DNA from: Tissierellia bacterium
GTDB taxonomy: Bacteria > Bacillota > Clostridia > Peptostreptococcales > Acidaminobacteraceae
Reading direction: 5' to 3'
DNA length: 64,000 nucleotides
Assembly (NCBI GenBank): GCA_012520095.1
Contig: JAAYOV010000027.1
Location: forward strand, 1 to 64,000
Shown here one piece after another: positions 42,086 to 50,344 of this stretch; the stretch's first letter is position 1; every line of letters begins with the position of its first letter. The position numbers and the translations under genes were made by a program. The notes under the pieces were generated by a model. That model was not told where the DNA came from and ran no database searches. It saw only the letters and a program-made list of their open reading frames with translations.

Positions 42086-42942
42086 AACGCGTCTTTGTTT
42101 ACAATAATCGAAGAAAAGAAAGCCTAAATGTAAAGAATCAAGTTATGAGTTTGCTCCGAAGGCATCAGTTTGAATTGACAAAAAAGAATCCGGAAGTCAT
42201 TCTTGTCATCGGTGGAGACGGAACCATGCTGAGCGCCATCCGATCTCTTGGCGAGATGCAGATCCCTTTTTTAGGCGTTAATACCGGGAGTCTCGGCTTT
42301 CTCCCCGGACTTCTTCCTCATGAGATCGATCAGCTCCCTGCGCTATTGGGCAATGACAAGTTCTATGTGGACTCTTTTCCTCTTTTGGAAGTCGTATCGC
42401 ACACCGTAAGAGGGAAAGAAGTCGTAAACTATGCTTTTAACGAGATGATCATCAAGCATTACAATCCGCGCCTAATGGAGGCCCATATATATATAAACAA
42501 GCGTCCCTTTAACTACTTTACCGGAGACGGATTGATCGTTTCGACACCGATTGGGACGACCGGATATGCCATTTGGGCCGGTGGTGCAGCCATTCACTCT
42601 GAACTTGATGTGTTTCAGATCACGCCGCTGCAGCCTAATGACAACAGAATTAACAGGCCTCTTAAAAACAGCCTCGTTTTACCGGCAAACAGCGAGATTC
42701 AGATTAAGGTAATTCTTGCGCACCGCCGAAGCGCAATGGTTGCCTGTGACGGAGTTGTCGTCAGTGAAGATCATATTCAAGATGTGACGATTCGTCTTGC
42801 CGATCGAAGAGTAAAGATCTTGCGCGCCGGAAAGTCGAATTATTTTGATCTCTACCGGAACAAAATAATAGATAAAAATATCTTCCGGTATCTCAAAGAG
42901 GCAGAGAAGGAAACAGAAGATGAAAACACCTTGGACCAATGA
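42082..42942 (+). CDS. nadK: NAD kinase
   Basis: Phosphorylates NAD to NADP. The 286 residues contain the 'VIGGDGTML' motif (about 44-52) and the 'NEMII' motif near 130. The substrate-binding 'DGLIVSTPIGTTGYAIWAGG' segment lies near 160-178, 20 residues as quoted. ATG 42082 overlaps the preceding stop (ATGA); an earlier in-frame start at 42049 lies inside the radical SAM gene and adds unrelated residues. It overlaps the TPR gene by 23 nt. Confidence 0.94.
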   Translation: MKRVFVYNNRRKESLNVKNQVMSLLRRHQFELTKKNPEVILVIGGDGTMLSAIRSLGEMQIPFLGVNTGSLGFLPGLLPHEIDQLPALLGNDKFYVDSFPLLEVVSHTVRGKEVVNYAFNEMIIKHYNPRLMEAHIYINKRPFNYFTGDGLIVSTPIGTTGYAIWAGGAAIHSELDVFQITPLQPNDNRINRPLKNSLVLPANSEIQIKVILAHRRSAMVACDGVVVSEDHIQDVTIRLADRRVKILRAGKSNYFDLYRNKIIDKNIFRYLKEAEKETEDENTLDQ

Positions 42943-44020
42943 ACTTTCCAGGATCGTATTTCTTGAACTGCGTCGCGATATTCAGATAGGAAAGACAAAA
43001 CTTCCAAAAGGCTTTGCTCTGCCTGTACTCTACGACGAGCTGGAGAGAAAGGTTTTAGCCGGACAAAGTGGTGATTTCACGAATTCGGAGGTGCTGCGTG
43101 GAATTTTGCTCCTCTACGCTCTCGATGAGGATTTTCCCGATAGAGATATTTACTCTTCCATCGTCCATCAACTTCAGTCGCCTTCGCAGAGCCTTCTGCC
43201 GTTTTTTGTCGAGATATCTCAAAGTGATCAAAAGCTTGCTTTTCTCTTGAGTCTTGGCTATTACCATTTGGGACTGGCAGATCCGACGACTATGCTCTTT
43301 ACGGCGGAATCCGCTGATGATTTATACAGGGAAAACAGTGAAGAGAAGATCAGCGATATCGCTTTCAATTTGTATCGCGAAATTCATCAAATTTCTCCCT
43401 CCTGGCAGTCAAATTATCATCTTGCCTATCATTACTACAATCGAGACCGCTATGAAGATGCTCTTCAGCATATTTCCGCCTGTTATGACGAACTGCCCTC
43501 TGACGAACTAAGAACAGAGATCACTCAGCTTTTCATGTTGAGTGAGCAGAAATCTGTTTTTCATGAAGGGAAAAAGCTGTTGTTTAAGGAGCGCTATGAT
43601 GAGGCTCTGATCAAATTTCATTCTCTCCATGAAGAGTTTCCCGGTTGGTATGACCTCCATTTCTTTACAGGTCTCAGCTATCGCATGCTTCAGCAGTTTT
43701 CTCGTGCACTTGTTTTCTTTTATCGCGCCCTCTCGCTCAAGCGGGATGATCCGCAACTTTATAATGAAATGGCCATATGCCATTTAATGCTCAATGAGCC
43801 TTTGGAAGCCGAACCTCTTCTTGAAGCAGCCCTTCAGCTTGATAGAGACAATCCTGAGCTCTTATGCAATCGAGCGATTGTCTATATTCGCACAGACCGG
43901 CTTCACGAGGCGAGAGAGGATCTTTTGAGAGCTCGAAAACTGGATCCTTCTGATGAATTGTATTTTGAGTGGCTAAATTATTTAAGCGGTCTGGAGGAAC
44001 AGAGTGAAATCCTTAACTGA
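42920..44020 (+). CDS. Tetratricopeptide-repeat protein
   Basis: A 366-residue soluble protein without signal peptide. The C-terminal two-thirds hold at least five TPR-like units. Examples are 'NYHLAYHYYNRDRYEDALQH' near 165, 'HFFTGLSYRMLQQFSRALVF' near 250, 'LYNEMAICHLMLNEPLEAEP' near 280 and 'LLCNRAIVYIRTDRLHEARE' near 314. The N-terminal 130 residues are helical and match no family I recognise. TPRs mediate protein contacts, so it is likely a scaffold. The partner is unknown; adjacency to nadK and ptb may be incidental. It overlaps ptb by 17 nt. Confidence 0.8.
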   Translation: MKTPWTNELSRIVFLELRRDIQIGKTKLPKGFALPVLYDELERKVLAGQSGDFTNSEVLRGILLLYALDEDFPDRDIYSSIVHQLQSPSQSLLPFFVEISQSDQKLAFLLSLGYYHLGLADPTTMLFTAESADDLYRENSEEKISDIAFNLYREIHQISPSWQSNYHLAYHYYNRDRYEDALQHISACYDELPSDELRTEITQLFMLSEQKSVFHEGKKLLFKERYDEALIKFHSLHEEFPGWYDLHFFTGLSYRMLQQFSRALVFFYRALSLKRDDPQLYNEMAICHLMLNEPLEAEPLLEAALQLDRDNPELLCNRAIVYIRTDRLHEAREDLLRARKLDPSDELYFEWLNYLSGLEEQSEILN

Positions 44021-44909
44021 ACTTTTTATTAAAGCGGACAACCTTCCCAAAAGTCGTGTCGTTGTCGCTGCAGCTCAAGAAGAAGCGACATTAAATGCTT
44101 CACTGGATGCATTTCGAAGAGGCTGGATCGATCTGACACTTGTGGGTGATCTCGATAAAATTCGTTCTATTCTCTCCTCAGCCGGGATGGATTGTGAGGA
44201 CATTCGCCTTATTAAAGCGACGACTCTCGAAGAAGCCGCTGTAATAAGCGTCAGAGAGATCAGCGAGGGAAGAGGAGATATACTCCTAAAAGGGCTTGTC
44301 GACACAAGTATTCTTTTAAAGGCTGTTTTAAATAAAGAGGCCGGCCTAAGAAAGTCATCCCTTTTGAGTCATTTCATGGTTTATGAAGTTCCCTCATGGA
44401 ATCGGCTTGTTGCGTTGAGCGACGGAGGAATGAATACGCATCCCGATCTCCCTAAAAAGAAAGCTATTTTAGACAATGCTCTTGAAGCGATGCAGAAGCT
44501 TGGTTATATGAGTGTGAAAACCTGTCTACTTGCGGCAAAGGAGAAACCCGATCCGTCTATGCCTGCCACTGTTGAGGCTGCAGAGTTGGCCTCTATGTAT
44601 GATGACAGCCCGCATATAGTGGAAGGGCCTATGGCACTGGATCTGGCTCTGAGTCGGGAATCGGCCGAAGTGAAGAAATATAGCAGCCGCATTTCAGGGG
44701 AAGTTGATTTATTCATTGTCAGCTCTATCGAAGTAGGTAATGTTTTAGGAAAGGCTTTTACCCTTCTCGCAGGAGCACAGAGCGCAGGGGTCATCTTAGG
44801 AGCTTCCATTCCGGTCCTCGTCGTTTCGCGCTCAGACAGCCGTATCACGAAACTGTACTCAATAGCACTTGGAAAAGTGTTGGCAAGCAATGAAAGGAGC
44901 GGCCGTTGA
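44004..44909 (+). CDS. ptb: Phosphate butyryltransferase-like phosphate acyltransferase
   Basis: A PTA/PTB-family enzyme of 301 residues that exchanges CoA for phosphate on acyl-CoA, the first step of ATP gain through an acyl kinase. The mid-protein 'LLKGLVDTSILLKAVLN' (about 93-109) and the C-terminal 'GNVLGKAFTLLAGAQSAGVILGA' region, quoted by its ends, are typical of Ptb rather than Pta. Start GTG 44004. It is joined to iorA by a 4-nt overlap. This suggests that aryl- or branched acyl-CoA from the 2-oxoacid oxidoreductase is its substrate, an inference from context. No butyrate kinase gene is in the window. Confidence 0.85.
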   Translation: MKSLTELFIKADNLPKSRVVVAAAQEEATLNASLDAFRRGWIDLTLVGDLDKIRSILSSAGMDCEDIRLIKATTLEEAAVISVREISEGRGDILLKGLVDTSILLKAVLNKEAGLRKSSLLSHFMVYEVPSWNRLVALSDGGMNTHPDLPKKKAILDNALEAMQKLGYMSVKTCLLAAKEKPDPSMPATVEAAELASMYDDSPHIVEGPMALDLALSRESAEVKKYSSRISGEVDLFIVSSIEVGNVLGKAFTLLAGAQSAGVILGASIPVLVVSRSDSRITKLYSIALGKVLASNERSGR

Positions 44910-46693
44910 AACAACTTTGGACGGGCAATGAAGCTGTGGCGAGGGCTTTATATGAAGCAGGCGTCAGTTTCGCCAGCGCATATCCCGGCACACCTAGTAC
45001 AGAAATTCTTGAAAATCTTACGCTATATCACGAAGATATGCATGTCGAATGGGCACCGAATGAAAAAGTTGCTCTGGAAGCTGCAATTGGCGCATCGATG
45101 GCCGGTGTTCGCTCGGCAGCTGCCATGAAGCATGTGGGATTGAATGTTGCAGCCGATCCTTTGATGACTCTTTCCTACACAGGGGTAAATGGGGGTCTTC
45201 TTATTATCAGCGCTGATGATCCTGAGCTTCACAGCTCCCAAAATGAGCAGGATAATCGCATATATGCAAAACTGGCCAAGATTCCCTGTGTCGAAATTAC
45301 CGGGGCTGCAGATGCAGCTGAAGCCATAAAAGAGAGCTACTACATCAGTGAAACATACGATACTCCAGTTCTGTTTCGCATGACGACACGTGTCTGTCAT
45401 TCGAAAGAACTGGTGGAAAGCGGAGAGAAGACCAACTTTGCTCCAATCCCGTATGTGAAGAATGCCTTTAAATATGTCAGTTCTCCTGCCAATTCAAGAA
45501 AGAAACGTCCTATGGTGGAAGAGAGAATGGCGAAACTATCGGCATATAGTGAACAGTCTCCACTTAATACAGTGGAAGACAACGGAGCAAGCGTCGGAGT
45601 CATTGCCTCGGGTGTCAGCGCACACTATGCGCGAGAGGTTTTTGAAGAAGGGGCAAACTACCTGATTCTCAGATGCACTTATCCGCTTCCCATTGAAAAA
45701 ATTCGAGCATTTTATGAGAGCGTGGAGACATGCTACGTCATCGAAGAGCTTGAACCTTTTATTGAAGAACAGCTTCGCTTAGCCGGGATGCAAGTGATCG
45801 GCAAGGAGCGAATCCCTGTAATGGGTGAACTCAATGTCGATATCGTCCGAGAAGCTCTTCTGGGGATAAAGCCGGTCTATCAAGAAGCTCCGGCCGAACT
45901 CGTCGCCCCCAGACCTCCCATCTTGTGTTCCGGATGCCCCCATCGAGGCTTCTTTTATGAGGCGAAAAAATTCCGCGACTTGATCGTAACGGGCGATATC
46001 GGGTGCTATACATTAGGAGCGGCTCCGCCTCTAGAAGTGACCGATTCTCTGGTGTGTATGGGCGCATCGATCTCAATGGGCCATGGTGTCTACGCAGCGA
46101 TGAAGAAGAACGGGATAGAAAAAAAAGTGATGGCTGTCATCGGAGATTCCACCTTTCTCCATTCAGGCATGACCAGCCTTTTAAACAGTGTCTACAACAA
46201 CTCTCCTACAGTCAATGTCATTCTCGACAATAGAATTACAGCCATGACGGGACATCAGGATAATCCGGGAACCGGCTATGACTTGATGGGCAATCCCGCT
46301 CCTGAGATTGATTTTGAACAGATTGTGCGTGCATTGGGGGTCAAGAAAGTTCGTACCGTTAATCCGCTGAATCTCGCCGATGTTCGCGCAGCCATAAAAG
46401 AGTGTCTTGAATTTAAAGAAGGGCCGAGCGTTATCATTTCTCGCTGGCCGTGTGCTCTCAAGCGCTACAGTGAGCGCGATCTGAATGAATTTCCATTAGA
46501 GAAATCAAAAAGCGTTGTCATTGAAGAACAATGCCGCGGCTGTCTCAACTGCGTACGAACGGGATGCCCGTCGATTCGATTCGACAAGGAAAAGAAAAAA
46601 GCGTCTATCGACTCATATTCATGTGTGGGCTGCGGCGTCTGCATACAATCATGTCCTTTCGATGCGATCGTAAGAGAAGGGGGAAATAAATGA
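44906..46693 (+). CDS. iorA: Indolepyruvate:ferredoxin oxidoreductase alpha subunit
   Basis: Oxidatively decarboxylates aryl pyruvates (from Trp, Phe, Tyr) to aryl-acetyl-CoA, reducing ferredoxin. The 595 residues comprise an N-terminal pyrimidine-binding domain ('AYPGTPSTEIL', 'EWAPNEKVALEAAIGASMAG' near 50). A TPP-binding domain follows with 'GDIGCYTLG' and 'VIGDSTFLHSG' near 372-425. The C-terminus has two 4Fe-4S motifs ('CRGCLNCVRTGCP' and 'CVGCGVCIQSCP', about 542-588). TTG 44906 has an AAGGAG SD. It is coupled to iorB by a 4-nt overlap. Confidence 0.95.
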   Translation: MKQLWTGNEAVARALYEAGVSFASAYPGTPSTEILENLTLYHEDMHVEWAPNEKVALEAAIGASMAGVRSAAAMKHVGLNVAADPLMTLSYTGVNGGLLIISADDPELHSSQNEQDNRIYAKLAKIPCVEITGAADAAEAIKESYYISETYDTPVLFRMTTRVCHSKELVESGEKTNFAPIPYVKNAFKYVSSPANSRKKRPMVEERMAKLSAYSEQSPLNTVEDNGASVGVIASGVSAHYAREVFEEGANYLILRCTYPLPIEKIRAFYESVETCYVIEELEPFIEEQLRLAGMQVIGKERIPVMGELNVDIVREALLGIKPVYQEAPAELVAPRPPILCSGCPHRGFFYEAKKFRDLIVTGDIGCYTLGAAPPLEVTDSLVCMGASISMGHGVYAAMKKNGIEKKVMAVIGDSTFLHSGMTSLLNSVYNNSPTVNVILDNRITAMTGHQDNPGTGYDLMGNPAPEIDFEQIVRALGVKKVRTVNPLNLADVRAAIKECLEFKEGPSVIISRWPCALKRYSERDLNEFPLEKSKSVVIEEQCRGCLNCVRTGCPSIRFDKEKKKASIDSYSCVGCGVCIQSCPFDAIVREGGNK

Positions 46694-47259
46694 CAAAGAG
46701 CATTTTATTTGCAGGTGTCGGGGGACAGGGGATCGTCCTTGCCAGCAATCTGCTTGCTGCAGCGCTGATTGAATCGGGCTTTGATGTTAAAATGAGCGAG
46801 GTGCACGGAATGGCACAGCGCGGAGGCAGCGTAACGACACAGGTCCGCTTTGGCGAAAAAGTGCATTCTCCCATTATCGGCAAGGGCAATGCAGATGTCA
46901 TTGTAGCATTTGAACCGATGGAAGCCATCCGATGGCTGAATCATCTAAAGCCCGGCGGTACACTCATTCTCAGCACTGCACGGATTCCCTCATCTGTGAT
47001 TTTAAGTGGTGCCATGGACTACCCGGAGGGGATTGTTGAGTATCTAAATGAACATGCTGATTTAATCAGCCTAAATGCACAGAAAATGGCAACGGATCTG
47101 GGAAATGAAAAAGCGATGAATGTCATCTTACTGGGTGTATTGGCGAAAATACTTGAGCTGTCCGATGTCGATTGGCTTGCGCTGATTAAAAAAGAAGTTC
47201 ATCCCCGGTTCTATGAGCTCAATGCTAAAGCATTCCGGACGGGTTACAGTTTTAAATAA
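46690..47259 (+). CDS. iorB: Indolepyruvate:ferredoxin oxidoreductase beta subunit
   Basis: The 189-residue gamma/beta-type subunit of the two-subunit IOR complex. 'FAGVGGQGIVLASNLLA' at the N-terminus and 'EVHGMAQRGGSVTTQVRFG' near 38-56 are the family signatures. It is co-transcribed with iorA and the ptb-like gene, and ends at a strong hairpin. Together these genes would connect aromatic amino acid breakdown to ferredoxin reduction and acyl phosphate formation. Confidence 0.95.
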   Translation: MTKSILFAGVGGQGIVLASNLLAAALIESGFDVKMSEVHGMAQRGGSVTTQVRFGEKVHSPIIGKGNADVIVAFEPMEAIRWLNHLKPGGTLILSTARIPSSVILSGAMDYPEGIVEYLNEHADLISLNAQKMATDLGNEKAMNVILLGVLAKILELSDVDWLALIKKEVHPRFYELNAKAFRTGYSFK

Positions 47260-47263
47260 GAAA

Positions 47264-47289
47264 AACCGGGAGCAAATCCGCTCCCGGTT
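47264..47289. terminator. Bidirectional terminator between iorB and the lipoprotein gene
   Basis: AACCGGGAGC (47264-47273) pairs perfectly with GCTCCCGGTT (47280-47289). On the minus strand it is followed by TTTCTTATTT, serving the lipoprotein gene; on the plus strand it ends the iorB unit with a weaker tail. Confidence 0.85.
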
Positions 47290-47309
47290 CTTAAAACTTC
47301 TTTATTCAA

Positions 47310-47957
47310 TTAGTATGCGATCATAAACTGGTCAATGCGAGCCATATCCTGATCGGTTATATAGTAAACTCCATTTTCATTCGTCTGAAGAAGGACCGCG
47401 ATCTTTTGAGCTTCCAGATACCCCACATCTGACATCCTCTCATTGAGAGCATCGATGATTCCACGCACCCATATAGTTTCATAAACTTCCAGATCCATCT
47501 CATTAGGATTATTATTGGCATTAAAATCATCTACATATGCGCTAAACTCATCGCTTTCGACATAATTTACGATCAAATCTAATGGATAGATCGTCAATTC
47601 AGCAGTGTAGTTGTCTCCGCTCTTAGAAATGGTGCCGACTTCATATTTCGCATGTGAATAGAGAGTTTGATAGAACTCAATCAGCTCATTGCGAATCTCA
47701 TCAGGCAGGACTTCCATCTGGAAATAGCCTGCAAAGTAATCCGCTTCTTGACCCATTCCCGTGAGGTAATGTTCATTGAGCTCAAATTCATTGTTGTTGT
47801 CGATTGCTTCTTTATACTCCTTCGAGTGGATACCTTTATAAACCGAATCCAGACTACCTTGCAGATAATCTCTGAGAAAAGCCGAGTCATCGCTTGAGCA
47901 GGCTGTAAGGCAAAAGATAAAAGCGACAAGGAGAAGAGCAGTTGCGATTTTTTTCAT
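47310..47957 (-). CDS. Secreted lipoprotein of unknown function
   Basis: The start is set at ATG 47957, where GGAGG lies 4 nt upstream. The 215-residue product then begins with a clear lipoprotein signal ('KKIATALLLVAFIFCLTAC', lipobox LTAC). The rest is acidic and mostly helical, with no enzymatic motif; an 'EYKEAI...Y..G' style repeat-free domain resembles the uncharacterised lipoproteins of Clostridia. It is monocistronic, with a terminator at its end. A surface sensor or substrate-binding role cannot be distinguished. Confidence 0.8.
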   Translation of the reverse strand: MKKIATALLLVAFIFCLTACSSDDSAFLRDYLQGSLDSVYKGIHSKEYKEAIDNNNEFELNEHYLTGMGQEADYFAGYFQMEVLPDEIRNELIEFYQTLYSHAKYEVGTISKSGDNYTAELTIYPLDLIVNYVESDEFSAYVDDFNANNNPNEMDLEVYETIWVRGIIDALNERMSDVGYLEAQKIAVLLQTNENGVYYITDQDMARIDQFMIAY

Positions 47958-48039
47958 GGGACCTCCTATAGTATTCATTGTCATACCTATTGTACACTGA
48001 AATCATCATTTATTATTAAGAATAATAGCATGAAATCGA

Positions 48040-48067
48040 GAAAAAAAGAAAACCGGACACCCGGTTT
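48040..48067 (-). terminator. Terminator of the tRNA-Met-Lys-Cys transcript
   Basis: AAACCGG (48050-48056), loop, CCGGTTT (48061-48067). Read on the minus strand it is followed by TTCTTTTTTT, just after tRNA-Cys. Confidence 0.85.
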
Positions 48068-48076
48068 ATTGTAAAG

Positions 48077-48151
<75 letters not shown>

Positions 48152-48154
48152 GTG

Positions 48155-48227
48155 TGACCCATCTCCGACTCGAACGGAGGACCCCCTGATTAAGAGTCAG
48201 GTGCTCTACCGACTAAGCTAATGGGCC
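48155..48227 (-). tRNA. tRNA-Lys (anticodon CTT)
   Basis: Minus-strand cloverleaf: acceptor GGCCCAT with ATGGGTC (one G-U), and anticodon loop CTCTTAA between CCTGA and TCAGG. The discriminator is A. CCA is not encoded (the next bases read CAC). Only 3 nt separate it from tRNA-Cys. Confidence 0.94.
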
Positions 48228-48230
48228 ATG

Positions 48231-48307
48231 TGGTAGCGGCGAGTGGAGTCGAACCACTGACCTTCCGGGTATGAACCGGACGCTCTCACCAACTAAGCTA
48301 CGCCGCC
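48231..48307 (-). tRNA. tRNA-Met (anticodon CAT), elongator type
   Basis: Minus-strand cloverleaf: acceptor GGCGGCG with CGCCGCT (pair 1-72 G-U), and anticodon loop TTCATAC. Discriminator A and CCA are encoded. The anticodon stem lacks the three G-C pairs of initiator tRNA, and the body closely resembles Bacillus elongator tRNA-Met. A lysidine-modified Ile-CAT tRNA is less likely. First of the three-tRNA transcript. Confidence 0.92.
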
Positions 48308-48334
48308 ATATGTCATCTTGCAATGCACCTGTAA

Positions 48335-48363
48335 ATGATAGCATCGAAGAGACTGATTGTCAA
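48335..48363 (-). promoter_or_regulatory. Promoter of the tRNA cluster
   Basis: Minus strand: TTGACA (48363-48358), 17-bp spacer, TATCAT (48340-48335), about 28 bp before tRNA-Met. A near-consensus stable-RNA promoter. Confidence 0.8.
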
Positions 48364-48451
48364 TATAATATAGCTTGCAAAATTATTGCCATCAACTGAG
48401 AATGAGTGTATTCATATAGTATCGATCTTATCCTACAAAAGGAATGCGCAA

Positions 48452-49300
48452 TCAGCAGAGCTTCCATTTATTCTGATAAAGAAATGGCCGCAATTCGTCG
48501 CGTTTATCAAGAGCGGAAATATTTTGATATTGTGGCTTTCTTCCATCTAAGAGGAGAATGGACTCCTTTTCATAGGGTTCGAGTGTGTCAAACGACTCTT
48601 TTATATCTAAGAAATGATATCTTCCAAAAGAAAGGAGAGGGAGATCGCGACATAAAGTTCGATTGTCACGATCGACAGCGATCAGACGTATATTCCCCGG
48701 CGAAACAATGACATCTGCAAGAAACATATCATCGTAAAAGCGCCATGGAAGAGATTCTATTAAATCCTGGCGAGATAGAAGAAGATGAATGGTGCCGGAA
48801 AGATCATCTCGATTATGCTGAAGAAGGCTCTCTCTCTGAGTGAGACATTTTTCTTTTTCATATCTGCGGAACAAGTGTGTCCATTCCTGTCCGTCCAACT
48901 GATCGGTTCTGTGAAAACCCAATGTCTTTTCAACATCCTTAAGCTTTCCGCGCTCATAGAGATCGATATGGCGCTCCTTAGCAAGGGTAATGGGCAGATC
49001 ATGTATTCCCGATCGGGCATTTAGAAAAGGGATATCAAATCTTCTACCGTAATAGGTGAAAAAAAGAAGAAAACGACGCATAGCCAGAGACCATTGATGA
49101 ATCAAAAGTGGTTCTTCTTCCCGCTTTTGACATAGATGCGACTCAATCACCCAACGCCCATCCTCGATGTAGGCCATTCCAAGCAGAAGAAGAGGGGAGT
49201 ATACAGCAGATAGCCCGCCCGTCTCGATATCAAGTATGCAAAAATCTTCCGGAAGATTGAAGGTTTCAAGATCATTGAGAATTATTTTTACCGAGTACAT
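48452..49300 (-). CDS. YprB-type ribonuclease H-like (DEDD) exonuclease
   Basis: A 282-residue 3'-5' exonuclease-fold protein. Exo I is 'CILDIETGG' (DxE, about 22-30), Exo II is 'YGRRFDIPFLNA' near 84, and Exo III is 'LQHNRDDLSG' near 162. This is the DEDD set of the YprB/RNase_H_2 family. No TPR extension is present. Nucleic acid substrate unknown. The ATG overlaps the asparaginase stop (TGATG), so the two are one operon. No clear terminator follows before the tRNA promoter region. Confidence 0.85.
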   Translation of the reverse strand: MYSVKIILNDLETFNLPEDFCILDIETGGLSAVYSPLLLLGMAYIEDGRWVIESHLCQKREEEPLLIHQWSLAMRRFLLFFTYYGRRFDIPFLNARSGIHDLPITLAKERHIDLYERGKLKDVEKTLGFHRTDQLDGQEWTHLFRRYEKEKCLTQRESLLQHNRDDLSGTIHLLLSRQDLIESLPWRFYDDMFLADVIVSPGNIRLIAVDRDNRTLCRDLPLLSFGRYHFLDIKESFDTLEPYEKESILLLDGRKPQYQNISALDKRDELRPFLYQNKWKLC

Positions 49301-50283
49301 CAGAATGCATCCAATTCTATCATCGGTCTGAGTTTTTCAGGATCATCCGTCAAGGAAAGAGCGAGCATCATCTTGATGCGCATCTTTTGACCGTTAATCG
49401 CCGGACCGAAATACGCTCCGGCCTCTTTTAACTGTTTCCCCGCTCCTTCATAGCCATACGTCCATAAAACGCGACCTGTCGGGCATCGTGAGACGATGGT
49501 GACATGGACACCTCGACGAATAGCTTCTTCAACGCCCTGAGCACAAACCGGCGTTAAATTTCCTCTTCCCAGAGCCTCTATAACAATCCCTTTGGCTCCC
49601 GAAGAGACAAAGAAATCGACCTCTTCGCGCCCGATTCCGGCATATGCTTTGAGCAGATAAACTTTTTCTTCAATTGAGTCGACGAGAATATGGCTTCTTG
49701 GATTGGCGTCTCTAAAATAAAGTACTTCGTTGTTGTCCACGACTCCCAGAGGTCCAAACTCAAGGGAGCGAAATGTATCGAGGCTGAGAGTGTTGCTCTT
49801 TGTCGCTTCTCGCGCTGAGTTGACTTGATTGTTAAGCACAATCAAGACGCCCCGGCCGATAGATTCTTTTGAGCGAGCTGTGACGATAGCGCCGGCAAGA
49901 TTACTGGGTCCATCGTAGCCAAGTTCCGAAATATTGCGCATAGAACCGACAAAAACAATGGGTTTTTTTGACTCAACAGCCAGATCGAGAAAATAAGCCG
50001 TTTCTTCAAGTGTATCTGTCCCATGAGACACGATGACACTACTGATCTCTTTCCTTTTGAGTTCTTTGCGGACGAATAACGCCAAAGAAAGCATATGCCG
50101 AGGCGTAATCTGTGGGCTGGGAAGATCAGCAAACTCGATGACTTCAAAATCTCCCATTGAGTCGAGATTGCTGATGCCTGCGAGAATATCTGATCCGCTG
50201 ACTCCGGGGACGGATGCCCCGCTCTCAGGATCTGCGCTCATAGATATCGTTCCGCCCGTAAAGATTATGAGTGTTTTATTCAT
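49300..50283 (-). CDS. ansA: L-asparaginase, type I-like
   Basis: Hydrolyses asparagine to aspartate and ammonia. The 327-residue protein has no signal peptide, so it is cytosolic. The two catalytic threonines are in 'IFTGGTISMS' (about 7-16) and 'SHGTDTLEETAYFL' (about 85-98). 'GYDGPSNLAGAI' and 'EALGRGNLTP' are conserved binding segments. It is divergent from the cysteine desulfurase gene, with a 61-bp spacer containing an inverted repeat, and co-transcribed with the yprB-like gene. It adds to the amino-acid catabolic theme. Confidence 0.92.
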   Translation of the reverse strand: MNKTLIIFTGGTISMSADPESGASVPGVSGSDILAGISNLDSMGDFEVIEFADLPSPQITPRHMLSLALFVRKELKRKEISSVIVSHGTDTLEETAYFLDLAVESKKPIVFVGSMRNISELGYDGPSNLAGAIVTARSKESIGRGVLIVLNNQVNSAREATKSNTLSLDTFRSLEFGPLGVVDNNEVLYFRDANPRSHILVDSIEEKVYLLKAYAGIGREEVDFFVSSGAKGIVIEALGRGNLTPVCAQGVEEAIRRGVHVTIVSRCPTGRVLWTYGYEGAGKQLKEAGAYFGPAINGQKMRIKMMLALSLTDDPEKLRPMIELDAF

Positions 50284-50313
50284 ATGAACCTCGTCATCGG
50301 TTTTGTCTGTGAT

Positions 50314-50332
50314 ATGATGATTATATCATCAT
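50314..50332. promoter_or_regulatory. Inverted repeat between ansA and the cysteine desulfurase gene
   Basis: ATGATGA (50314-50320) and TCATCAT (50326-50332) flank a TTATA centre. Read on minus it contains a TGATATAAT extended -10 for ansA. Overlap of dyad and promoter suggests an operator or simply AT-rich promoter symmetry. Confidence 0.35.
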
Positions 50333-50344
50333 TAGGAGTAAATT

